Source: JACQRW01 sp964371935
GTDB lineage: Bacteria; Patescibacteriota; Minisyncoccia; Sungbacterales; HO2-52-23
DNA: 14,265 nt
NCBI GenBank assembly: GCA_964371935.1
Contig: CAYJOT010000018.1
Span: 1-14,265 of the forward strand
Reading direction: 5' to 3'
Below, one piece after another: positions 4,690 to 11,738 of this stretch. The stretch's first letter is position 1, and the number at the start of each line of letters is the position of its first letter. The translations under genes and the position numbers were made by a program. Under the pieces are notes generated by a model that saw nothing but the letters and a program-made list of their open reading frames with translations, did no database searches and had not been told where the DNA came from.

Positions 4690-5436
4690 ATGACCGAGAC
4701 GGATATTACGCGCGCAAAGAGAGAGTTTCTGGCGTTTTGGCGGGAGCATTTTCCGGAACAACTGACCATGAGCCGCGAGAAGGCGTTGGTCTATGCCAAT
4801 GATACGGCTGACGGGGCGTTTAATACTACGCGTCAGGATCAGGATATGATCGGGTATCAGAACAAAGTTGCAGAAGTGTATGGCGCGTATGCCGCGGCCG
4901 ACATGCAAGAGGCGATCATCGGCCATATATTGGAGCGGGTGAGATTCCCGCAGGAATTGCTGGTATCGTTCGGGTGCGGCCCCGCGGCTTTTGAACTATG
5001 GCTCCTTGCGACCGGACATATTCAACAGGTCGTATTAGTGGATCATAGTCCGGCAATGCTTGCTCGCGCCCGCGCCATCGCGGAATACGCAGGAGTAGCG
5101 GAGCGGATTGCGACTGATGTGGCCGACGTGACAGGGCATCGTCTCAAAGAGACGTGCGCGGACGCGGTGTTTTGCGTAAATGCCATGCACTGGAGCAGAA
5201 ATTGGCGGCAGTGGATTGCGGAATGCGCTCATGTTGCCAAAGACAACGCCGATGTTTTCTTAAGCTGCTCGTTACGCACGCTTCGAAGCGATATACGGAT
5301 CCCGCGTCTGGAACAGGCGGTGAGAGCAAAATTCAATATTCGTTATCAAGGCACGTTGGTACCACCGCAACAGATCGGAGGGATGATCGTCCAATCAACA
5401 AGATATGTCGTGGTGTGCAGGAGGAAACGTAGATAA
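4690..5436 (+). CDS. SAM-dependent class I methyltransferase
   Basis: This 248-residue protein has the Rossmann methyltransferase signature. Motif I is LLVSFGCGPAAFE (about residues 90-102) for S-adenosylmethionine binding. Asp118 in VVLVDHSPAMLARA binds the ribose. A later strand, DAVFCVNAMHWSRNWRQWI (158-176), resembles the methyltransferase-11 type. The N-terminal 80 residues are helical and not recognised. The substrate is unknown; small molecules are typical of this type. It has its own promoter, a strong Shine-Dalgarno sequence and its own terminator, so it is a single-gene unit, unlike the leaderless TA genes around it. Confidence 0.8.
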   Translation: MTETDITRAKREFLAFWREHFPEQLTMSREKALVYANDTADGAFNTTRQDQDMIGYQNKVAEVYGAYAAADMQEAIIGHILERVRFPQELLVSFGCGPAAFELWLLATGHIQQVVLVDHSPAMLARARAIAEYAGVAERIATDVADVTGHRLKETCADAVFCVNAMHWSRNWRQWIAECAHVAKDNADVFLSCSLRTLRSDIRIPRLEQAVRAKFNIRYQGTLVPPQQIGGMIVQSTRYVVVCRRKRR

Positions 5437-5439
5437 GAT

Positions 5440-5463
5440 GCTCGCATAATGCGGGCGTTTTTT
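5440..5463 (+). terminator. Rho-independent terminator of the methyltransferase gene
   Basis: GCTCGCA (5440-5446), loop TAA, TGCGGGC (5450-5456), one G-U pair, then GTTTTTT. Confidence 0.85.
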
Positions 5464-5469
5464 GACATA

Positions 5470-5498
5470 TTGAATTTTTTATCAAAGTGCGCTACACT
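5470..5498 (+). promoter_or_regulatory. Leaderless promoter of the intact DUF6922/AbiEii pair
   Basis: TTGAAT (5470-5475), 17-bp spacer, TACACT (5493-5498), then 6 nt to the ATG at 5505. A better -35 look-alike, TTGACA (5462-5467), overlaps the terminator T-run but is 25 bp from the -10. Confidence 0.7.
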
Positions 5499-5504
5499 CT
5501 ACTC

Positions 5505-5801
5505 ATGCTTCCTTCATTTCTGCATAAATATTTTTGGGATACGGATGCGAAAAAATTAGACGTGAAGAAAAATGAGCCGTATATTATTGAGCGGATTCTT
5601 GAGCACGGGGATCAAGATGCGGGACAATGGATGATGCGCATGTATGGACGCGAGGCGGCCGCAAAGGTTTTGAAGCAATCCCGGGCACTTTCTTTGAAGA
5701 GTGCGTCTTTTTGGGGGTTTTTATTAAGAGTTCCAAGGTCACAAATTTTATGTTTATCAAAACAGTTCCGGACGCGCTCACGCGCAATTTGGAGTCGTTA
5801 G
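5505..5801 (+). CDS. DUF6922-type putative antitoxin, second copy
   Basis: This 98-residue protein is homologous to the product at 4279-4554: HKYFWDTDAKKLDVKK at the N-terminus, Y-I-I-E-R-I-L-E-H-G-D, W-M-M-R-M-Y, L-K-Q-S-R-A-L-S, and a basic C-terminus ending R-A-I-W-S-R. The ATG at 5505 is chosen because it lies 6 nt after the -10 and matches the usual start of the family (MLPSFLHKYF). It overlaps the toxin gene by 52 nt, so the two products are made from one message in different frames. It probably neutralises or regulates the AbiEii-like partner; that is inferred from gene order known for these families. Confidence 0.8.
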   Translation: MLPSFLHKYFWDTDAKKLDVKKNEPYIIERILEHGDQDAGQWMMRMYGREAAAKVLKQSRALSLKSASFWGFLLRVPRSQILCLSKQFRTRSRAIWSR

Positions 5802-6382
5802 GAAAAGAAAAAGCCGTCGAGCAATTTTATCTTGCCGGCGGCACGGCCCTTGCGTTGCAACTTGGGCATCGGCTGTCGTATGATCTTGATTTTTTTACCG
5901 AGCAGGATTTTTCCGAAAAGAAACTTGTGGAAATACTCGGACGGCTCGGAGAACTCTCGGTGGATCATCGAGCGGAAGATACGCTGCTTGGCTCGCTCAA
6001 CGGTGCGCGCATCAGTTTTTTTTGGTACCGGCATCCGCTGTTGTTTTCCCCAGTTTCGTTTCTCAACATCCGGCTTGCGGACGTCCGGGATATTGGTGCT
6101 ATGAAGCTCGATGCGATTCAGAGCAGAGGGAAAAAGCGAGATTTTATTGATCTTTGGGCGATCATGCAGCAGGGCATTACCATCGGAGATTTACTGGGTT
6201 TGTTTGAAAAAAAGTATACAGGAGTTTCGTACAATACCCAGCACATCATGAAATCGCTTGTCTATTTTGCCGATGCCGAACAGGATGAGATGCCGCGCAT
6301 GTTTGCAGAGGTCTCATGGAAAGAAGTAAAAAAATATATTGAGCAGGAAGTCCGGCAGTTTGTTAATAACAAAGAGCGGTAA
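5750..6382 (+). CDS. AbiEii-type nucleotidyltransferase toxin (intact)
   Basis: This 210-residue protein belongs to the AbiEii/MenT-like nucleotidyltransferase toxins, which are known in several systems to block tRNA or translation by adding nucleotides. The catalytic motifs are present: L-A-G-G-T-A-L-A (residues 28-35), D45-L-D47-F-F, and K-L-D-A-I-Q-S-R-G-K-K-R-D-F-I-D-L (119-135). The C-terminus has DEMPRMFAEVSWKEVKKYIE, as in the broken copy at 4081. The ATG at 5750 fits the family N-terminus; longer readings into the antitoxin frame are unlikely. The gene ends 8 nt before ftsH, so read-through into ftsH is possible. Confidence 0.85.
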   Translation: MFIKTVPDALTRNLESLGKEKAVEQFYLAGGTALALQLGHRLSYDLDFFTEQDFSEKKLVEILGRLGELSVDHRAEDTLLGSLNGARISFFWYRHPLLFSPVSFLNIRLADVRDIGAMKLDAIQSRGKKRDFIDLWAIMQQGITIGDLLGLFEKKYTGVSYNTQHIMKSLVYFADAEQDEMPRMFAEVSWKEVKKYIEQEVRQFVNNKER

Positions 6383-6390
6383 TTATTTTT

Positions 6391-8274
6391 ATGAAAAAGA
6401 ACATGAAAAACGAAAAGAATGGGCGGAATCCGAAAGACAACGAACAGGTGCGGAATTTTCCGCGGCAATTTTTGTATGCGTTGTTGATTTTGATGGCGCT
6501 GGCCATGCTGTACTCGACGATCGCGGGGTCGCCGGGAAATAAAAAGGAACTCTCGCTTTCCGAGGTGGTAGGAAAGATCAATGCGGGCGAGGTGGGGGAG
6601 ATTTCAGTGCTGGATTCGGAGCTCACGATACAGCTGAAAAATGGGGAGCAGTTTCGGGCGCAAAAAGAACAAGAAGCCGGGTTTACCGAGACGCTGCGCA
6701 ATTACAATGTTGATACAAGCAAGCTCAAAGACGTGAAGATCGAGGTGAAGACGCGCGGGTTTATGAACACGCTGCTTGGCATTGTGGTGCCGGTGCTGGG
6801 CCCGGTTGTACTGATCGGATTTTTCATCTGGTTTATGGCGCGGCAGGTCCAGCGCGGGTCTATGCAGGCGCTTACGTTTGGCCAGTCGCGCGCGCGGCTG
6901 ATTAGTCCGGATGACGGCAAAGAGAAAATTACGTTCAAAGACGTTGCCGGCGTAAAGGAAGCAAAAGCGGAACTTGTAGAAGTGGTTGATTTTTTAAAGA
7001 ACCCTAAAAAGTTTTTGGACATCGGCGCGAAAATTCCCAAAGGAGTTTTAATGATGGGTCCGCCGGGCGTTGGGAAAAGCTTACTTGCAAAAGCCGTGGC
7101 CGGCGAAGCAGGAGCGCCGTTCTTTTATATGTCGGCCTCGGAATTTATCGAGATGTTCGTAGGGGTGGGCGCGTCGCGCGTGCGGGATCTTTTTAAGCTT
7201 GCAAAGAAAGCGGCGCCGGCGATCATTTTTGTGGACGAGCTTGACGCCATCGGCAGGATCCGGGGCGCGGGCATTGGCGGGGGACACGACGAGCGCGAGC
7301 AGACCCTGAATCAGATTTTGGTTGAGATGGACGGCATGGAAACGAATGACCGCATCATTATTTTGGCGGCCACGAATCGTCCCGATGTGTTGGATCCGGC
7401 ACTCTTGCGCCCGGGCAGATTTGATAGGCGCGTGGTGCTTGATCTGCCGGACATCAACGACCGCGTGGCCATCCTGGAAATTCACGCACGCAACAAACCA
7501 ATTGAGGAAGACGTGCGATTGCGCGTGATTGCAGAGCGTACGCCCGGGTTTTCCGGAGCAGACCTTGCAAATCTGGTCAACGAGGCCGCAATTTCCGCGG
7601 CGCGCGAGGACCGGAAAAAAGTGGGGCAGATGGATTTGATCAACTCAATTGAGAAAGTCATGCTTGGGCCGGAGCGCAAGAGCCATATCTTGAGTGTTGA
7701 GGAGAAAAAAATAGCCGCGTATCACGAAGCAGGACACGCCTTGGTGGCCACTTCGCTCACCCATGCGGATCCAGTGCACAAAGTGTCTATTGTTTCGCGC
7801 GGCCGCGCCGCCGGGTACACGCTCAAACTGCCGAGCGAAGACCGCCATATGTATACGCGCTCGCATTTTCTTGATGAGATGGCGTCTGCGCTTGGCGGGT
7901 ATGCCGCGGAAAAATTAGTATTTGGCGAGCTGACCACGGGTCCGTCCGATGATCTGCAAAAAGCTGCGGCGGTTGCGCGAAGCATGGTAATGCGGTTCGG
8001 CATGTCTGAAAAAATCGGCCCGTCCGTGCTTGGCGAGCGTGAGGAGATGATATTCCTCGGCCGTGAACTTACCACCGAGCGCAATTACTCCGAGGAGACC
8101 GCGCGCGTGATAGACCAAGAGGTCAAGCATCTTATTGACGATGCATATAATCGCGCATGCGAAGTGCTTACCCAGCGGCGCAAGAAACTTGACGCCATCG
8201 CCAATTATCTGATTGAACACGAAACCATCGAGCGCGCCGATTTTGAAGCGCTCGTGAAAGAGAAGGGGGCGTAA
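6391..8274 (+). CDS. ftsH: ATP-dependent zinc metalloprotease FtsH
   Basis: This 627-residue membrane-anchored AAA+ protease degrades misassembled membrane proteins and short-lived regulators as a hexamer. Visible parts are: a first membrane segment (about residues 27-46), an extracytoplasmic domain (50-120), a second membrane segment (about 127-148), Walker A GPPGVGKS (223-230), the pore motif F-V-G-V-G, Walker B IIFVDELDA, the second region of homology ATNRPDVLDPALLRPGRFDR, the zinc site H445-E-A-G-H449, and the third zinc ligand Asp521 in GPSDDLQKA. All catalytic residues are present and the length is usual. The start is the first ATG, 8 nt after the toxin gene; no good Shine-Dalgarno sequence or clear promoter is seen. 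There is no terminator after it; the next promoter begins 7 nt downstream. Confidence 0.97.
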   Translation: MKKNMKNEKNGRNPKDNEQVRNFPRQFLYALLILMALAMLYSTIAGSPGNKKELSLSEVVGKINAGEVGEISVLDSELTIQLKNGEQFRAQKEQEAGFTETLRNYNVDTSKLKDVKIEVKTRGFMNTLLGIVVPVLGPVVLIGFFIWFMARQVQRGSMQALTFGQSRARLISPDDGKEKITFKDVAGVKEAKAELVEVVDFLKNPKKFLDIGAKIPKGVLMMGPPGVGKSLLAKAVAGEAGAPFFYMSASEFIEMFVGVGASRVRDLFKLAKKAAPAIIFVDELDAIGRIRGAGIGGGHDEREQTLNQILVEMDGMETNDRIIILAATNRPDVLDPALLRPGRFDRRVVLDLPDINDRVAILEIHARNKPIEEDVRLRVIAERTPGFSGADLANLVNEAAISAAREDRKKVGQMDLINSIEKVMLGPERKSHILSVEEKKIAAYHEAGHALVATSLTHADPVHKVSIVSRGRAAGYTLKLPSEDRHMYTRSHFLDEMASALGGYAAEKLVFGELTTGPSDDLQKAAAVARSMVMRFGMSEKIGPSVLGEREEMIFLGRELTTERNYSEETARVIDQEVKHLIDDAYNRACEVLTQRRKKLDAIANYLIEHETIERADFEALVKEKGA

Positions 8275-8281
8275 TATAACT

Positions 8282-8310
8282 TTGACTTTTCATTGCCGGG
8301 CAGGTACTAT
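8282..8310 (+). promoter_or_regulatory. Leaderless promoter of the second DUF5678/retropepsin pair
   Basis: TTGACT (8282-8287), 17-bp spacer, TACTAT (8305-8310), then 6 nt to the ATG at 8317. Confidence 0.75.
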
Positions 8311-8316
8311 GGCACT

Positions 8317-8535
8317 ATGAGCAAAAAAGTGCCAAAAATTCCCCTTATTAATATAAGAAAATACGGAGGGAAGCAGGTTGCTATTGTGGAAGGCAGGGTG
8401 ATTGCATCAGGCCGTACTCTAGAAGAGGTGATTCGGCGGGCAAGGATGCGCGCTCCTTTACGGCCGCTTCATGAGATCAGTATCTTTTCCGTGCCAAAGA
8501 CGCTCGCGGTAATCTACTATCATGCCCGCCAATGA
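8317..8535 (+). CDS. DUF5678-like small protein, second copy
   Basis: This 72-residue protein has the core KYGGKQVAIVEGRVIASGRT, then L-E-E-V-I-R-R-A, and an I-x-I-F-S-V-P strand. This is the DUF5678-type pattern, also seen in the protein at 78-263 (NKWVALSS..VIASGDTL). An ATG at 8293 opens the same frame, but the promoter's -10 lies between it and ATG 8317, so 8317 is the true start and the message should be leaderless. It overlaps the protease gene by 14 nt. The role is unknown; constant pairing with a retropepsin-like gene suggests a partner, inhibitor or substrate relationship. Confidence 0.8.
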   Translation: MSKKVPKIPLINIRKYGGKQVAIVEGRVIASGRTLEEVIRRARMRAPLRPLHEISIFSVPKTLAVIYYHARQ

Positions 8536-8992
8536 CATTATTGTTTTCCCGTATGGTGTGAGATTGCGCGACAGAGGAATGTTTGATACGTTTCCGGTTG
8601 CGGAGGTTTTCTTCCCGCATAAAAAAGGCGAGTGGCTCTCGCTTTTTTTGGTGGTTGATTCCGGAGCGGCTATATCAGCGCTTCCAAAAAGCGACGCAGG
8701 AATGTTCGGGGTTGATGCTGAAAAAGGTGCGCCAATGCTCATCTCCGGTGTTGGCGGAATAGCAGTAAAAGGATGGCAACAAAATATCGAAGTTCGTCTG
8801 GGCACCAAACTGATTGATCTTCCCATTGTGTTTCTTGACGATGATCTCGCTCCGCGTATCTTGGGGCGGCTGGGCGTTTTCTCTCGCTTCACCATGATTT
8901 TTGAGGAGGCAAAAAAGCGCAGTGCATTTTTGGAAAAATCTTCGGCGTCCAGCCGTCGTATCCGGATGATACTTAATCGCGCGTCTTCATAA
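8522..8992 (+). CDS. Retropepsin-like aspartic protease (intact active site)
   Basis: This 156-residue protein has the retropepsin turn V-V-D46-S-G-A-A with hydrophobic strands on each side, a flap-like region with glycines (ISGVGGIAVKG, 74-84), the second conserved block PRILGRLGVF (111-120), and F-x-M-I-F after it. Retropepsins work as dimers with one Asp per subunit. No signal peptide is visible, so it is probably cytoplasmic. The C-terminus (about 130-156) is a basic tail that is longer than the core needs. It overlaps the DUF5678-like gene by 14 nt in another frame, which implies coupled translation. Substrate unknown. Confidence 0.8.
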   Translation: MPANDIIVFPYGVRLRDRGMFDTFPVAEVFFPHKKGEWLSLFLVVDSGAAISALPKSDAGMFGVDAEKGAPMLISGVGGIAVKGWQQNIEVRLGTKLIDLPIVFLDDDLAPRILGRLGVFSRFTMIFEEAKKRSAFLEKSSASSRRIRMILNRASS

Positions 8993-9016
8993 CAACGGGT
9001 TGGTAACATGGGTCAG

Positions 9017-9088
9017 GGGCACGTAGCTCAGTGGTAGAGCAGGCGACTTATAATCGCCAGGTCGCAGGTCCGATCCCTGCCGTGCCCA
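9017..9088 (+). tRNA. tRNA-Ile, anticodon UAU
   Basis: A full cloverleaf is visible: acceptor stem GGGCACG/CGTGCCC (7 bp), D stem GCTC/GAGC, anticodon stem GGCGA/TCGCC with loop CTTATAA (anticodon TAT at 9049-9051), variable loop AGGTC, T stem GCAGG/CCTGC with loop TCCGATC, discriminator A at 9088. CCA is not encoded. UAU should read AUA directly, whereas most bacteria use a CAU anticodon modified to lysidine. The T loop has C where U55 (pseudouridine) is almost universal. Seven T follow the gene and could terminate transcription. Confidence 0.92.
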
Positions 9089-9177
9089 TTTTTTTCTCCG
9101 CATTGAGTTTTGTTTTTTGATTTAAATATGCTACAAGATGGGTAATCTTCGTCCTTTACCAAAGAGGGGGAACGGTT

Positions 9178-9480
9178 ATGAAAGCGAGACGCAATTTCGC
9201 GGTCTTTTATATTTTTGAATGTCGGAAAGAGCGGACGGACGGAACTGGGGCGCGGTGCGGATGGCAGGTAAGAGTTGGAGAAGGGCGAGTCTCGCGCGTA
9301 AGAGACGGCAACCGCACGCGTGAGATTTTGGATTTTTGTAAACGGTGTCGGAGACAGGGGAGAGTACAGGATGGCGAGCGCTGCACGTTTTATTTTCTCC
9401 GGCGCGAAACCAAAAGCCGCCGAGCACTTGAAGATATTACTCTCATTCCGTTTGGAGAATTCTTGACTGGAAATTGTTGA
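9178..9480 (+). CDS. Small basic hypothetical protein
   Basis: This 100-residue protein is rich in Arg and Lys and has six cysteines (for example C-K-R-C in the middle), suggesting a compact nucleic-acid- or metal-binding protein. No family is recognised. A Shine-Dalgarno sequence AGAGGGGG lies just before the ATG with a 7-nt gap, and a strong hairpin follows the stop. A possible promoter upstream is TTGTTT, 16 bp, TACAAG (about 9111-9138). The signals support a real gene even though the function is unknown. Confidence 0.65.
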   Translation: MKARRNFAVFYIFECRKERTDGTGARCGWQVRVGEGRVSRVRDGNRTREILDFCKRCRRQGRVQDGERCTFYFLRRETKSRRALEDITLIPFGEFLTGNC

Positions 9481-9482
9481 AC

Positions 9483-9509
9483 AAGTCGTGACAGAGATGT
9501 CACGACTTT
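9483..9509. terminator. Bidirectional terminator between the small gene and recG
   Basis: AAGTCGTGACA (9483-9493), loop GAGA, TGTCACGACTT (9498-9508): a perfect 11-bp stem lying between two convergent genes. T-rich tails are short on both sides. Confidence 0.75.
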
Positions 9510-9510
9510 G

Positions 9511-11706
9511 CTATTCCCAATGTGCTGTGTGCTCCAATTCCGCAAGATGCTGGCGGAGCAACGGGTGTTGTTTGAGCGTCGGGTCTTTTTTGGCGAGGGC
9601 GATTGCCTCGGTGCGCACCGTTTGGATCAATTTCGCGTTGCGGAGCGCCTCTTTGCTGATGTCGGAGATGCCCCATTGCTCGGTGCCAAATATGCTGCCG
9701 GGGCCGCGTATCTGCAGGTCATATTCGGCAAGTTCAAATCCGTTTTTGGCGTCCACGATGGCCTGCAGCCGCCGGGTGACTGCGTCGTCTTCGGTTGGAA
9801 ATAAAATGCAGTATGACTGCCGCTCGCCTCTGCCTACGCGCCCGCGAAATTGGTGCAGCTGTGCGAGGCCGAACCGCTCGGCACCCTCGATTACCATGAT
9901 GTTCGCATTGGGCATGTCTACGCCAACCTCGATTACCGAAGTTGAGACCAGCAGATCAATCTTGCGATTTTGGAACCGCTCCATAATCTCTTTTTTTTCT
10001 TTGGCTTTTAATTTGCCGTGCAGCATGGCGATGCGAAGATCCGGAAAAGTTTCGCGCGATAACTTTTCATACTCTTGTTTCACCGCCTTTACATCGGAAA
10101 CATTGGAAACTGGAAACTGGAAACTGGAAACTGGAAAATTCAAATTTGTCGCTCCGGCTTCCGGCTTCCGGTCTCCGGTCTCTATCTTGGGGCAGACCAC
10201 GAATGCCTGCCCGCCTGAGGAGATTTCTTTTTTAATGAATGCGTACGCTTGGTACCGGTCTCTGGGCTGCACGATCTGTGTGATAATCTTTTTTCGTGAT
10301 GCGGGAATTTCATCAAGCACCGAAAGATCAAGATCGCCATAGACCGTAAGTGCGAGCGTGCGCGGGATTGGGGTCGCAGTCATAGATAAGAAATGCGGGA
10401 TCATCGCTTGTTTATTTTCTTTTTGGTCTCCGGTATCCGGCTTCGCGTTTCTCAAGAGTGCTGCGCGTTGTTCAACGCCAAACCGGTGCTGCTCGTCTAT
10501 GATAATGAGCCCAAGTTTCTGAAATTCAACATTTTTTTGGATAAGTGCATGCGTGCCAATAATAATGTCAAAAGGTTTACCCCGCTCTCGAGATCCTCGA
10601 CCCTCTTGAAGAGGAGCACCATCGAGGGGTTTGACGGGTTTGTGTTTTTCAGAACCGGTACGCAATCCGATTGATATATCAAATGGCGCAAGCGCTTTTT
10701 GAAACGTGGCAAAATGTTGATGCGCCAGTATTTCAGTCGGCGCCATAACCGCGGTCTGGTATCCGGCGCGTGTGGTCATATATGCCGCCGCAGCCGCCAC
10801 GATTGTTTTTCCTGACCCGACGTCTCCTTCAAGCAGGCGATTCATGGGTATCGGTTTTGCGATATCGGTCAAAATTTCCCAGATGGCTTTTCGCTGGCCA
10901 TCGGTGAGCGCAAAAGGAAGCGATGCGACAAACCGTTTCATGGCGGCGATATCAGTCGGAATTTCCGGCGCCTCGTGCTGTTTGAATTTTGACCGTTCTT
11001 TGAGCGCATGAAGTTGGATGAGGAGCAGTTCTTCGAAAATGAACCGCCGTTGCGCTTGCTCCGCGTCATCGCGCGTATCCGGGAAATGAATGTCATGCAA
11101 TGCTTTTTGCAACTTCGGGAGTCCGTGGCTTTTGCGCATTTCCGGCGGCAGGGAATCGGAGAGTTTTGCGGCAAGCGGGAGGAATGAAGAGATCAAAAAT
11201 CGCATCCATCGCGACGAGATCCCCGCGGTTTCCGGATACACCGGCACCAGGCCGCCCGTGTGGATCAAGTTTGAATTTTGAATTTTGAATTTTGAATCGG
11301 GGATTCTCTCATGTACGGGACCGGAAAGAAACAGCCCTGATTTCCCAAGCGCAACTTTGCCGGAGAGCCGCATTGCCATACCGGATTTAAGATTACGCGC
11401 GAGAAACGGCTGGTTGAACCAGAGCGCCTTGATGCGTCCGGTTTCGTCTTCAATCACAGCTTCCGTAAGCGCTATTCGCTTGTGCGCGGTGCGTCCGGTT
11501 GAAATTCTTTTGATCGTGCCTTCCACCGTGATCGTCTCTCCGGCGATCACGTCGCTGATAGGTTTCACATTTGAGAAATCGTCATACCGCGCCGGAAAAT
11601 GGAACAGCAGATCGCGTATCGTGCGAATCCCCAGCCGCTTCAATGCCGGCACGATCCGCTTGCTGATCTTCGGCACCTGCTCGATCGGTGTCTCAAGAGT
11701 AACCAT
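9511..11706 (-). CDS. recG: ATP-dependent DNA helicase RecG
   Basis: This 731-residue superfamily 2 helicase remodels stalled replication forks and branched DNA. Visible parts are: the N-terminal helical region, an OB-fold wedge (GETITVEGTIKRI, 56-68), Walker A GDVGSGKT (294-301), the DEQH box (404-407), SMTATPIPRT (441-450), LHGKLKAKEKKEIMERF, and the C-terminal STSVIEVGVDMPNA and RFGLAQLHQFRGRVGRG motifs. The usual length is about 680-700 residues. The extra residues sit in four loop insertions at about 136-147, 352-378, 420-434 and 508-536, most made of 7-bp DNA repeats that stay in frame. All helicase motifs are intact. The ATG at 11706 fits the family. It is the last gene of a minus-strand cluster. 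Confidence 0.96.
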   Translation of the reverse strand: MVTLETPIEQVPKISKRIVPALKRLGIRTIRDLLFHFPARYDDFSNVKPISDVIAGETITVEGTIKRISTGRTAHKRIALTEAVIEDETGRIKALWFNQPFLARNLKSGMAMRLSGKVALGKSGLFLSGPVHERIPDSKFKIQNSNLIHTGGLVPVYPETAGISSRWMRFLISSFLPLAAKLSDSLPPEMRKSHGLPKLQKALHDIHFPDTRDDAEQAQRRFIFEELLLIQLHALKERSKFKQHEAPEIPTDIAAMKRFVASLPFALTDGQRKAIWEILTDIAKPIPMNRLLEGDVGSGKTIVAAAAAYMTTRAGYQTAVMAPTEILAHQHFATFQKALAPFDISIGLRTGSEKHKPVKPLDGAPLQEGRGSRERGKPFDIIIGTHALIQKNVEFQKLGLIIIDEQHRFGVEQRAALLRNAKPDTGDQKENKQAMIPHFLSMTATPIPRTLALTVYGDLDLSVLDEIPASRKKIITQIVQPRDRYQAYAFIKKEISSGGQAFVVCPKIETGDRKPEAGATNLNFPVSSFQFPVSNVSDVKAVKQEYEKLSRETFPDLRIAMLHGKLKAKEKKEIMERFQNRKIDLLVSTSVIEVGVDMPNANIMVIEGAERFGLAQLHQFRGRVGRGERQSYCILFPTEDDAVTRRLQAIVDAKNGFELAEYDLQIRGPGSIFGTEQWGISDISKEALRNAKLIQTVRTEAIALAKKDPTLKQHPLLRQHLAELEHTAHWE
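10104..10138. repeat. Heptamer minisatellite in recG, TGGAAAC
   Basis: Four perfect copies of TGGAAAC from 10104 to 10131, then TGGAAAA. On the recG strand they encode FPVSSFQFPVS (about residues 524-534). Confidence 0.95.
10156..10183. repeat. Heptamer minisatellite in recG, GGCTTCC/GGTCTCC
   Basis: Four 7-bp units: GGCTTCC twice, GGTCTCC, GGTCTCT. They encode part of ETGDRKPEAG in RecG. Confidence 0.9.
10425..10445. repeat. Heptamer minisatellite in recG, second GGTCTCC locus
   Basis: Three 7-bp units, GGTCTCC, GGTATCC and GGCTTCG. It is related in sequence to the locus at 10156-10183 but lies about 250 bp away, in the loop between the DEQH and TAT motifs. Confidence 0.85.
10595..10627. 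repeat. Palindromic insert in recG
   Basis: Nested inverted repeats CCTCGA (10595-10600)/TCGAGG (10622-10627) and CCTCT (10602-10606)/AGAGG (10610-10614). They encode the unusual loop DGAPLQEGRG of RecG. Confidence 0.65.
11271..11298. repeat. Heptamer minisatellite in recG, TTGAATT
   Basis: Three copies of TTGAATT, then TTGAATC. They encode SKFKIQNSNL (about residues 137-146) near the end of the wedge domain. Confidence 0.95.
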
Positions 11707-11738
11707 ATCCCTACTCTTTAATAAGATGGCTCATATTT

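Noticed and set aside
5462..5467. TTGACA as the -35 of the second DUF6922 gene
   Set aside because: It is 25 bp from the TACACT -10. TTGAAT at 5470-5475 gives the correct 17 bp.
9488..10342. 284-codon plus-strand ORF over recG
   Set aside because: It is antisense to well-conserved RecG motifs, has Ser/Cys/Arg-rich content typical of a shadow frame, and lacks start signals.
10104..10445. CRISPR-like array in recG
   Set aside because: The repeats are only 7 bp, directly adjacent and without spacers, and they are translated as part of RecG.
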